Assembly: GCA_017396925.1 (NCBI GenBank)
Contig: JAFQKM010000184.1
Coordinates: 1 to 9,449, forward strand
DNA from: Clostridia bacterium
Lineage (GTDB): Bacteria > Bacillota > Clostridia > Oscillospirales > Butyricicoccaceae
Direction of reading: 5' to 3'
DNA: 9,449 bases
The position numbers were made by a program, and so were the translations under genes. Numbering within the stretch: position 1 is the stretch's first letter; each line of letters starts with the position of its first letter. Under the pieces are notes generated by a model. That model worked only from the letters and a program-made list of their open reading frames with translations. It had not been told where the DNA came from and did no database searches. This document shows, one piece after another, positions 1 through 5,956 of the stretch.

Positions 1-695
1 CACATGGCGGCCATCTCGGCCCGCGTGCTGTCGGTGACCCCCAGCAGGGCCGCCCCCTTTTCCTTTGCATACCGCACCACACGGGTGACCAGCGGCGGAT
101 ACTCGGGGAAGGACAGGGGCATGACCAGCGTATCGCTGCCGATCATGTGCAGGGCGCTCTGCACCTGCTCTTCCCTGCGTGCATCGACCATGAGGCAGGC
201 CACGCCGCATTCCACAAGACGACTATAGAGATAGCCGGCCATCAGCACCGATACGCCGCTGCCCAGCAGCACCACGCCCCGGGCGCGGCAGATCATGCGG
301 GCTGCCTTGCGGTATTCCTCGATCGAAAAGCTGCGCAGAAAATCGTTGACCCCCTCCAGCTCTTCGTGGCAGATCTGCCCGAAGAGGCCCGAGCGGTCTT
401 CCAGCAGCGCCTCCGACGGGAAGGTATTCATAAAGCCGGTCGGGCGGCTGTCGGCGGCGCTGTTCTTTTCGGAAGCCAGCGTGCGGAAGCCCTGCTTGAG
501 CTCGTTGTAGCTGCCGCAGCCCAGAATGCCGCAAAGCTTGAGCACCGTCATTTCCGATACATCGGTGGCGGTACTCAGCTCCTTGAGGGTGAGGAAGCAC
601 ATATCCTCGGCGTGGCTGCGCATATAGTCGGCGATCAGCTTCTGCTTACGGGTCAGGCCATCATATTTCTGCTCGATACTTTCGATGATATTCAT
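1..695 (-). CDS. RpiR/MurR-family transcriptional regulator, C-terminus cut by window edge
   Basis: The 231 visible codons give an N-terminal helix-turn-helix domain (about residues 1-77) and the start of a SIS sugar-phosphate-binding domain (about 125 onward). The HTH core around residues 37-70 (TLKELSTATDVSEMTVLKLC, then a GSYNELKQ stretch) fits the RpiR pattern, although the usual Arg after the TV pair is replaced by LK. LLGSGVSVLMA (142-152) is the SIS loop that contacts phosphosugar. Family members are cytoplasmic DNA-binding regulators of sugar-phosphate, amino-sugar or muropeptide catabolism; the ligand cannot be told here. The start is ATG 695-693 with GGAG seven bases upstream. It has its own promoter candidate and lies 67 bases beyond the last phage gene on the same strand. 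It is either a host gene flanking the prophage or phage-carried cargo. The reading frame is still open at base 3. Confidence 0.88.
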   Translation of the reverse strand, partial: MNIIESIEQKYDGLTRKQKLIADYMRSHAEDMCFLTLKELSTATDVSEMTVLKLCGILGCGSYNELKQGFRTLASEKNSAADSRPTGFMNTFPSEALLEDRSGLFGQICHEELEGVNDFLRSFSIEEYRKAARMICRARGVVLLGSGVSVLMAGYLYSRLVECGVACLMVDARREEQVQSALHMIGSDTLVMPLSFPEYPPLVTRVVRYAKEKGAALLGVTDSTRAEMAAM

Positions 696-707
696 GTAAA
701 CGCTCCA

Positions 708-745
708 GTTTTGACGGTTGATTTTTCTATATCCTACATCAAAAC
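708..745. promoter_or_regulatory. Inverted repeat, candidate operator around the -10 box
   Basis: GTTTTGACG (708-716) and CATCAAAAC (737-745) form nine-base inverted arms with one imperfect (G/T) position, separated by 20 bases. The arms flank the -10 box of the promoter candidate. RpiR-family proteins bind inverted repeats near promoters, often their own, so an autoregulatory operator is a reasonable inference. The long spacer, and the lack of a T-run after either arm, argue against a rho-independent terminator. Confidence 0.4.
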
Positions 746-759
746 AGAGTAAAGGTCAA
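731..759 (-). promoter_or_regulatory. Sigma-70-type promoter candidate for the RpiR-family gene
   Basis: On the minus strand, TTGACC (759-754, five of six to TTGACA) is followed by exactly 17 bases and TAGGAT (736-731, four of six to TATAAT). The expected transcript start near 724 would leave a leader of about 30 bases before the ATG at 695. The stretch is distinctly AT-rich compared with its surroundings. The -35 box nearly touches the stop codon of the upstream phage gene (763-765). This would let the regulator be expressed independently of the phage late operon. Confidence 0.55.
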
Positions 760-762
760 ACA

Positions 763-1908
763 TCAGCTGACCGACGCCAGCTTATACCTGGTCTTTTTGC
801 CGCTGCGGATGCGTTCGGCGATGCCGGCCAGCACCAGTGCTTCGGCCTCGTCTTCGGTATAGAGGCCGGTCAGGCCGAGGATCTGAATATCCCCCTCTGC
901 CCCCTCGTCTGCGGCCCCTTCCGCCTTGGCTGCGGTACGCGCCGAAGCGGATGTGCGGCCGCTGCCGGTGCTTTTGGCTGCCTTGGCCGCCTGCTGGGCC
1001 TCGTAACGGGCGTCGGCCACGCCGTCGCGGTAGAGCTGATACTGCCACTCCTGTTCGTAGCGTGCATCGGCCAGGGCGTCGCGGCCGCGGTCGTAGGCCA
1101 GCGCTTCGGCCTGCCGTTCGGCCTCCAGCTCGTCCATATATCTGGCATATTCGCGGTCGGCTTCGGCCTGCAGATCTTCGATCCGGTCGCGGTAGCGGTC
1201 GTATTCCTGCTGCTCGAGGTCAGACAGCACGCCCAGCTGTGCGATCTCCTGCTCGCCTTCGTCCAGCCAGATATCGTAGGCCAGCTTATAGAGCTCGGGG
1301 ATCTTGTCGGCCTGCTTGCTGCCGTAATAGCCGGCCGCCTGCTGGGCCGCCGCCGAAGCATAGCTGGAGGCATAGCCGCCGGTGTTCTGGGCGGCCAGAC
1401 CGATGGCGTCCTGCCCGGCCCTGCGGCCCTCGCGCTGGTAGGTGCGCGCATAGGCCTGATAGAGGGGATCCTCTTCATAGGCATAGCGGAACGCGCCGCG
1501 ATCCATCAGTCTGGCCAGCAGACCGTCGATGCGCGATTGATAGCTGCTCTCGTATGCAGGCAGCTGGGGGGCCTGCAGCAGATAGTCCATGGCCAGATCA
1601 TAGATATCGTCGCGGACCCACTGCTCCATGCCGCGGGTCGAGCCGGCCTTGTCCATGCGCTGCTCCAGCAGATCGGCCACCGTTTGCTTGCTGCCGCCCG
1701 AGGCCACGGCGCTTCGGATCTGTTCGCCATAGTCGGTTTTGTCCAGCCAGCCGGCATAGTCGGCGGTGGTTTTATAGGAGAGGCCCTCCCCTTCGATCTT
1801 GGCGTTGCGCTGCTGCTCCAGCTTTGCGGCGGTCTGATAGTCGCCGCGGGCGGCCGCCTGTTCGATGAGGGCCTGATAATCGGTGTCTTTCTTATACTTT
1901 GTTGCCAT
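763..1908 (-). CDS. Conserved phage structural protein, putative internal/ejection protein (381 aa)
   Basis: This is a highly charged, mostly helical protein with no signal peptide and no clear membrane segment. Residues 1-45 (YKKDTDYQALIEQAAARGDY onward) contain a short helical motif. Residues 148-210 hold the most family-like part: DPLYQAYARTYQREGRRAGQ, a GGYASSYASAAAQQAAGYY stretch and DKIPELYKLAYDIW. Residues 230-305 are coiled-coil-like and contain a partial internal repeat (ADARYEQ at 280, ADARYEA at 298). An Ala/Ser/Gly linker (310-338) leads to a small C-terminal domain. I recall similar hypothetical proteins in Clostridia prophages with N4-gp56 capsids, but no assigned function. Its place after the nozzle-like gene in a short-tailed module suggests an internal or ejected virion protein, which is inference. 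The start ATG at 1908 follows AAAGGAATGTAGA. The stop is at 763-765. Confidence 0.8.
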   Translation of the reverse strand: MATKYKKDTDYQALIEQAAARGDYQTAAKLEQQRNAKIEGEGLSYKTTADYAGWLDKTDYGEQIRSAVASGGSKQTVADLLEQRMDKAGSTRGMEQWVRDDIYDLAMDYLLQAPQLPAYESSYQSRIDGLLARLMDRGAFRYAYEEDPLYQAYARTYQREGRRAGQDAIGLAAQNTGGYASSYASAAAQQAAGYYGSKQADKIPELYKLAYDIWLDEGEQEIAQLGVLSDLEQQEYDRYRDRIEDLQAEADREYARYMDELEAERQAEALAYDRGRDALADARYEQEWQYQLYRDGVADARYEAQQAAKAAKSTGSGRTSASARTAAKAEGAADEGAEGDIQILGLTGLYTEDEAEALVLAGIAERIRSGKKTRYKLASVS

Positions 1909-1930
1909 TCTACATTCCTTTCCTTGGATT

Positions 1931-2314
1931 TTACTGCCCGTCCCAGCAGCCGCAGTCGAGGTAGACCTTTGCCGCGCTGCCGACGACGATATCGCCGCTG
2001 CCGTCGAGGTAGATGGCCGGCTGCCCGCCCTTGCCGGCCATCTGCAGCTGAAAGCCGCCGCCCTGGGCGCCCATGACGATCTTTTCGCCGTCGCTGCCGC
2101 AGAGCATCAGGCTGTCGCCCGAGATGTTGATGCCGCCCTGGGACGAGATGATGTCGGTCAGGGCCGTATCGAGGCTCTGGATGTTGGTGCTGTCGAGGTT
2201 ATAGAGGGTATACTCCAGCTGCTCCTGCAGGCTGCGGATGTGGTTTTCCATGGCGCGCAGGCTCTGCTCGACATTCTTATGGTCGAGCCTGCGCAGTTCG
2301 CCCGAGAAGATCAC
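1931..2314 (-). CDS. Short phage fibre/needle-like protein (127 aa)
   Basis: Residues 1-60 form an amphipathic heptad-rich helix (NVEQSLRAMENHIRSLQEQL) suited to a trimeric coiled coil. Residues 60-127 are Gly-rich and beta-like (SGDSLMLCGSDGEKIVMGAQ, then a QPAIYLDGSGDIVV run), as in small fibre or spike tips. This helix-then-beta design is common in trimeric phage appendages, and the position directly after the nozzle-like gene suggests a tail needle or tip fibre. I do not recognise a named family. The start is GTG (2314-2312), overlapping the upstream TGA in GTGA, so it probably depends on coupled translation. No strong Shine-Dalgarno site is visible. The stop TAA-type codon lies 22 bases before the next gene's ATG. 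Confidence 0.72.
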   Translation of the reverse strand: MIFSGELRRLDHKNVEQSLRAMENHIRSLQEQLEYTLYNLDSTNIQSLDTALTDIISSQGGINISGDSLMLCGSDGEKIVMGAQGGGFQLQMAGKGGQPAIYLDGSGDIVVGSAAKVYLDCGCWDGQ

Positions 2315-3819
2315 GAAATATCACTTCCCATCCGGAACCGGCGCTCGATCGAGCGGATGCGGCAGGGGCCGTGGCCCACCAGACGGATCTGCAGGCGCAT
2401 GCCGCGGTTGGGGGGCAGCCGGACGGGGCGCGGGCCCTGCACACGGCTGTCGAAGAGGGCGATGCGCTGCCATGTGCCTTCCCCGCTTCGGATCTCGACG
2501 GCAAACCATGCCCCCGGCGCGGGGGAAGCATCGATGGCAAAGGAGGTGCAGCGGCTGTTGCGGCCGGTGCCGTCGCGCAGGGGACGGAAGGCGGCCATCC
2601 AGTCTTCCCGGTCTTCGCCGCCCGATGCGGCCAGCAGGGCGCCGTCGGCCATCAGCAGATGCAGCATGCCGTCCTGCACGGCCATCGAAAGGGCCGATCC
2701 CTCGCCCCAGGGCAGCCAGCTCTGCAGACGGGCATCGAAGGTATAGATCCCTTCCCTGCCGCCCACGCAGGCCGACAGATAATATTTGCCCATCCATGCG
2801 CCGCCGCAGGGGCGGGCGCCCGTGATGGGGCCCAGATCGGCCGACAGCAGCTCGGGCACGCCGCCGCCATAGGCATAGACCCCCTGTGCCCCCAGATAAT
2901 AGAGGACCTCGCTGTCGTTCCACAGGGTGGCGGCCGCGCCGCGGCGGACGCCGGGGATATGCACCGTCATCAGCTGGTAGTTGGCCGGACGGGTGCCGTA
3001 GAGCTTGTGGGCCGTCTGCTCGCGGAAAAAGAGGATATAGGATCCGTAGGGGGCGCAGCCGGTGAAGGGTTCCTCGCCCGAGACGGCGAGGGCGTAGCTG
3101 TCGGTGCTCAGGCCGTCGTAGACAAAGAAATTGAGGGGGTCGCCCAGCTTGGAGCCGTAGATGGTATTGCCGGCGCAGCCCCACAGGCGGTTGCCGCTTT
3201 CGCAGACCACCTCCAGATCGGGGACTTTGCGGGTCAGGGTGACCGACGCTTCCTCGGCCGGCTCGAAGGCATTGTCGTCGAAGGTCAGCACCCCGGCTTC
3301 GGCCTGACGGACGATCAGCGTGCGGTTGTTGGCAGGGACGCTGCGGCAGCCCTCGATGGCGACGGCGTCACCCACACGGAAGGGCCATGCGGTATCCTCT
3401 GCCGTCACGGTGCCGCCGCTGAAAGCAGCGCCCCCGACCGTGCAGGAGACCTCCATCTCGCCCAGCATCCCGGCTTCGGTATCGACATATTTCTTGTCGG
3501 GGAAGATCAGGATGTATTTGTTGACGGCGGCCAGCTGCTTGGGGCCTTCGGCGACCTGCCCGAGGTCATCTTCGCCCCACCGTACGCGGCCATTCTGGAT
3601 GACCAGCAGGCGCTGCCCCGCAAAGAGGGCCTGGGGATCTTCATAGTTTCCGACCGTACGGGGCGGCTTACGCACGCCCAGGCCGGGGTAATCGTCGAAG
3701 CTCAGATGGAGGCCGCTTTCCAGCTGGCCTCCGGTGTAGGCTTCGGTCAGGCAGAGGCCGCCCACGCGGTCGGTCATGGCGGTCAGGCGGCTGCCGGTGT
3801 GCAGATAGGGCAGCTTCAT
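2311..3819 (-). CDS. Tail nozzle / DNA-stabilization-like beta-rich protein (502 aa)
   Basis: The protein is beta-rich throughout with repeating short-strand blocks of propeller type. Visible landmarks are FDDYPGLGVRKPPRTVGNYE (41-60), FAGQRLLVIQNGRVRW (66-81), ESGNRLWGCAGNTIYGSKLG (207-226), DPLNFFVYDG (227-236), YILFFREQTAHKLYG (261-275), GAQGVYAYGGG (310-320) and an RLVGHGPCRIRSIERRF end (479-495). The 'N-rLw-c-g-tiygS-lgdP-nFf' pattern resembles tail tubular/nozzle proteins of podoviruses (T7 gp12, P22 gp10 type), which extend the portal channel and retain packaged DNA; that match is by pattern, not by search. The ATG at 3819 overlaps the upstream TGA in ATGA. This start is preferred to an in-frame ATG at 3867, which would overlap the adaptor-like gene by about 50 bases. 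Confidence 0.8.
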   Translation of the reverse strand: MKLPYLHTGSRLTAMTDRVGGLCLTEAYTGGQLESGLHLSFDDYPGLGVRKPPRTVGNYEDPQALFAGQRLLVIQNGRVRWGEDDLGQVAEGPKQLAAVNKYILIFPDKKYVDTEAGMLGEMEVSCTVGGAAFSGGTVTAEDTAWPFRVGDAVAIEGCRSVPANNRTLIVRQAEAGVLTFDDNAFEPAEEASVTLTRKVPDLEVVCESGNRLWGCAGNTIYGSKLGDPLNFFVYDGLSTDSYALAVSGEEPFTGCAPYGSYILFFREQTAHKLYGTRPANYQLMTVHIPGVRRGAAATLWNDSEVLYYLGAQGVYAYGGGVPELLSADLGPITGARPCGGAWMGKYYLSACVGGREGIYTFDARLQSWLPWGEGSALSMAVQDGMLHLLMADGALLAASGGEDREDWMAAFRPLRDGTGRNSRCTSFAIDASPAPGAWFAVEIRSGEGTWQRIALFDSRVQGPRPVRLPPNRGMRLQIRLVGHGPCRIRSIERRFRMGSDIS

Positions 3820-4178
3820 ACGCCTTCCCTCCAGACATGCATATAATCGCGCTTTTCGGGCAGACATTGGCGCAGGTGGCTCTTTTTATAATCGCCGAGG
3901 GTGGCGTTATAGAGGGTGATGGCCCCGTTGTAGCCCTCATACTCGCCGAGGGCAAAATCGATGCGCGCGCAGAGGTAGAGGACATAGAGGGAGGCGTATT
4001 CGGGCGGAAGGGTCAGCGCACACTGCCCGTCCTCGGGCCAGTGCAGCAGAGGAGCCTGCCGGCCGGTCTCTTCGGCCACGCGCACCTCCATGGCGGCCAC
4101 CCAGCCGGCCTTCTGCCCGTCGTCCAGCGGATTGGGGCGGAGGCGGTCGGCCTCCATCAGGACTTCCTGCAGGGTCAT
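3816..4178 (-). CDS. Head-tail connector/adaptor-like protein (120 aa)
   Basis: The N-terminus MTLQEVLMEADRLRPNPLDD followed by QKAGWVAAMEVRV is a helical opening I associate with a conserved small protein family of Clostridia phages that sits next to head-tail genes. The second half, LPPEYASLYVLYLCARIDFA then GEYEGYNGAITLYNATLGDY, gives two long helices ending in a basic tail. All-helical proteins of this size that interpose between portal and tail include the gp6/gp4-type adaptors, so a connector role is inferred. It overlaps the endolysin gene upstream and the nozzle-like gene downstream by four bases each (ATGA), which ties its expression to both. AAGGAAGGT stands six bases before the ATG. 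Confidence 0.78.
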   Translation of the reverse strand: MTLQEVLMEADRLRPNPLDDGQKAGWVAAMEVRVAEETGRQAPLLHWPEDGQCALTLPPEYASLYVLYLCARIDFALGEYEGYNGAITLYNATLGDYKKSHLRQCLPEKRDYMHVWREGV

Positions 4179-4945
4179 GCGGTCACCTTCCTTTCAAAGA
4201 GATAGAATGCCGGATCGCGGCTGCGGCTGTCGGCCAGAATACGGTCGAGGCGGCACCAGAGCAGGTCGTTTTTGCCCACCGAGATCTCTTTGCGCCACGC
4301 CTTTTGGTATTTGCCGCTGTAATAACCGGGGTCGGCCACCACGGCCTGGACGTCCTCCAGCTCGAGCAAAACGATATAGTGTCCGCCCGACGAGAAGATG
4401 CCCTTGTGCCCCGGCCCATCGCCCCCTGTATTGACCACCGCCATGCCGCCCCGGTCCATGCAGGCACGCAGGGCGTCGACCGACGAGGTGACCGACATGG
4501 TCATGGGATAGCGGCTGCACAGGGCCTTGCCCAGCCGGCGCAGATCGGTGCCGCCCGATACGCGGGCGCCGCAGGAAAGGGCGATGGAAGCGCAGGCCGC
4601 AGGGTCGAGCATGCCCAATACAAGGTTTTCCACCACCATGGCCATGGCTGTGACGCCGCAGCCGCCGCTGCGCACGGTGGCCTTTTCATAGCCTCTGGCC
4701 GGATAGGGGATGTGGCCGTAGGCATTCTGATTGTAGATGCGGTAGCCCGATGTGAAGGGGCTGCGGTCGCGCACAAAGGCACGGCGTGTGCCGGTTTTCA
4801 CAGGGTAGGTGACGGGGATCAGGCCGTCTGCCTGCCGCTCGCCCACAAGGCAGATGTCGCCCGGGTCGATGCGGCGGCCGGCCTCAGCCTGCCCGTGGGC
4901 GTCAAAGACCGCTGTAGGTGCCGTACAGCGCAGGACCTCAGGCAT
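4175..4945 (-). CDS. Endolysin: N-terminal SH3-like domain plus C39-type cysteine peptidase (256 aa)
   Basis: Residues 1-60 form a bacterial SH3-like wall-binding domain (IDPGDICLVGERQADGLIPV, then TYPVKTGTRRAFVR). After a short linker (YNQNAYGHIPYPARGYEKA, 71-89) comes a papain-fold peptidase of the C39_2 type. Its candidate catalytic residues are Cys96 in SGGCGVTAMAMV, His189 in SSGGHYIVLLE and Asp205 in VVADPGYYSGKY. The role is cleavage of peptidoglycan cross-links or stem peptides at lysis; the exact bond is unknown. There is no signal peptide, so release should depend on the holin encoded just upstream. The ATG at 4945 is chosen because GGAGGT sits five bases before it and it overlaps the holin stop by eight bases. 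A longer in-frame reading from 5053 would run across the holin gene. Confidence 0.87.
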   Translation of the reverse strand: MPEVLRCTAPTAVFDAHGQAEAGRRIDPGDICLVGERQADGLIPVTYPVKTGTRRAFVRDRSPFTSGYRIYNQNAYGHIPYPARGYEKATVRSGGCGVTAMAMVVENLVLGMLDPAACASIALSCGARVSGGTDLRRLGKALCSRYPMTMSVTSSVDALRACMDRGGMAVVNTGGDGPGHKGIFSSGGHYIVLLELEDVQAVVADPGYYSGKYQKAWRKEISVGKNDLLWCRLDRILADSRSRDPAFYLFERKVTA

Positions 4946-5207
4946 GGGGCACCTCCCTGCCCTGCTGCAGGCGGAAAACCTCGGCCTCGATGAGGGCGTC
5001 GGCCTCCTCCTCGGTGCAGCCCAGCTGCTGCCCCTCCAGCAGCTCCATGACATAGGCCTTTTTATAGGGGCCCATGCCGGCCTCCGAAAAGACCTGCTCG
5101 GCGGCCTGTACGGCGGCCGCGACCCAGCGGCACAGCAGATCGTAGCGGGCGGCGCCCAGCTTGTGCTTTACCCAGGGCAGCAGAATATAGGCTGCCCCTG
5201 CGGCCAT
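4938..5207 (-). CDS. Phage holin, LLH-like family (first ATG shown; true start probably ATC at 5240)
   Basis: The protein has an N-terminal hydrophobic helix followed by an amphipathic cytoplasmic part: LPWVKHKLGAARYDLLCRWV, then AAAVQAAEQVF, MGPYKKAYVMELLEGQQLG and a Glu-rich helix. This order matches LLH-type holins (Phage_holin_6_1), membrane proteins that time lysis and release the endolysin. From the ATG at 5207 the product is 89 aa, its membrane helix is cut short and no Shine-Dalgarno site precedes it. In the same frame, 11 upstream codons (IEHIIGYIAAL) complete the helix to 100 aa and begin at ATC 5240-5238, eight bases after AAAGGAGG. No ATG, GTG or TTG occurs in those codons. The stop at 4938-4940 overlaps the endolysin start. 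Confidence 0.8.
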   Translation of the reverse strand: MAAGAAYILLPWVKHKLGAARYDLLCRWVAAAVQAAEQVFSEAGMGPYKKAYVMELLEGQQLGCTEEEADALIEAEVFRLQQGREVPHA

Positions 5208-5237
5208 CAGGGCCGCGATGTATCCGATGATATGCTC

Positions 5238-5256
5238 GATACTACATTCCTCCTTT
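5238..5256 (-). promoter_or_regulatory. Strong ribosome-binding site before a probable ATC start of the holin gene
   Basis: On the minus strand AAAGGAGG (5256-5249) is followed by AATGTAGT and then ATC (5240-5238). The ATG inside this stretch belongs to the last sense codon of the upstream gene and is followed at once by its TAG stop. The 381-aa gene starts in almost the same context, GGAATGTAGAATG against GGAATGTAGTATC here, so the ATC lies exactly where a start codon is expected. It may be a real weak start, an ATG-to-ATC mutation or a sequencing error. Confidence 0.55.
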
Positions 5257-5499
5257 TTCCAGTGCCGTGATGCGGCATTCGTGGTCGTCCAGCTGCCGAT
5301 CCTGGCTTTCGTTTTTCTCCCACAGACGGGCGTGGGTCTCGCTGTTCTTGCGCGACAGGGCCTTGAGGTCTTCCCCCAGGCGCTCGACCAGCAGGGTCAG
5401 CTTGGTGATCGAGGCATTGAGGGAAAGCATGGGCCGAACCAGTGTGGCCACAAGGCCGCAGAGGGCGATGATCACGCCGACGACGCTCCATTCGGTCAT
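5242..5499 (-). CDS. XhlA-like membrane/coiled-coil protein of the lysis cassette (85 aa)
   Basis: One N-terminal transmembrane helix (about residues 5-26, SVVGVIIALCGLVATLV) is followed by a heptad-rich coiled coil (28-82) with LTLLVERLGEDLKAL and ending DDHECRITALEKGGM. Small proteins with one membrane anchor and a coiled coil are typical partners of phage holins (hemolysin XhlA type and related). They often end in a DxHExRIxxLE pattern, seen here as DDHECRITALE. The role is inferred as a membrane-attached accessory to the holin. The start ATG overlaps the upstream TGA in ATGA; the nearest GGAG is 11 bases upstream, so coupled translation is likely. Its stop codon lies inside the ribosome-binding region of the holin gene. 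Confidence 0.82.
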   Translation of the reverse strand: MTEWSVVGVIIALCGLVATLVRPMLSLNASITKLTLLVERLGEDLKALSRKNSETHARLWEKNESQDRQLDDHECRITALEKGGM

Positions 5500-5954
5500 A
5501 CCTCGTCCCCCTCCCTTGGATCTTCATAGAAGATGCGTGCCGCGCCGCCCTGCCCGATGTATCCCTTTCGGATGCGCCGCGCGATGCCGGGGATGCGGCA
5601 GGACAGGGGATGGGGATGGCTTGTCACCTCGGCCAGGCCGGTCTCCTCGTCGAGCTTTGCCGATTTGAACTCGTTGAGGTAGTGGTCGACCGTCTGTGCC
5701 TTCCAGTAAACCAGGCCATCAAAGCTGCCGAAGAGCGCCCATGCCGTACCGGTGAAGGCCGGAGGGGCCAGCGCCCCCTTCTCGTCAATGGGCCAGCGGT
5801 CCCATGCATCATAGAGCTTGGCCGAATCGCGGGTCATATACTGTGTGGTGGTATAGCTCACCTGCTCGGCCGACCATACGGGGTCGCCGCGCACACCGAT
5901 ATAGGCCGAGCACGCGGTGTGGGCCTGCGTTTTTCCGCCCATGCGGATGGCCAT
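5496..5954 (-). CDS. Phage protein of unknown function between fibre and lysis genes (152 aa)
   Basis: I do not recognise a named family. The protein is soluble, with many aromatic residues in the middle (YDAWDRWPIDEKG, TGTAWALFGSFDGLVYWKAQ) and a basic C-terminal stretch (GIARRIRKGYIGQGGAARIF). This last motif, 'kKGYIGxGGxAR-fY', resembles a short element I recall from minor structural and tail-appendage proteins of Clostridia phages, which would fit its place just after two fibre genes. A fibre accessory, assembly or surface-binding role is therefore possible but unproven. The ATG at 5954 has GGAGGT six bases upstream inside the end of the fibre gene, and its stop overlaps the next start in ATGA. 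Confidence 0.72.
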   Translation of the reverse strand: MAIRMGGKTQAHTACSAYIGVRGDPVWSAEQVSYTTTQYMTRDSAKLYDAWDRWPIDEKGALAPPAFTGTAWALFGSFDGLVYWKAQTVDHYLNEFKSAKLDEETGLAEVTSHPHPLSCRIPGIARRIRKGYIGQGGAARIFYEDPREGDEV

Positions 5955-5956
5955 GG

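Noticed and set aside
708..745. The inverted repeat as a rho-independent terminator ending the late operon
   Set aside because: The arms are AT-rich, the loop would be 20 bases, and no T-run follows on either strand.
718..2076. A 452-codon plus-strand open frame opposite the 381-aa gene
   Set aside because: It is a shadow of the minus-strand coding sequence; the hydrophobic Gly/Leu-rich translation arises from reverse complements of Gln, Ala and Glu codons, and it ends in low-complexity Arg/Pro.
2371..3846. A 491-codon plus-strand open frame opposite the nozzle-like gene
   Set aside because: It mirrors the recognised minus-strand gene almost end to end and has no independent coding signals.
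4946..5053. An N-terminal extension of the endolysin to an upstream in-frame ATG at 5053
   Set aside because: The added 36 residues run across the holin gene, are Arg/Pro/Ser-rich like a shadow frame, and the ATG at 4945 has an ideal GGAGGT.
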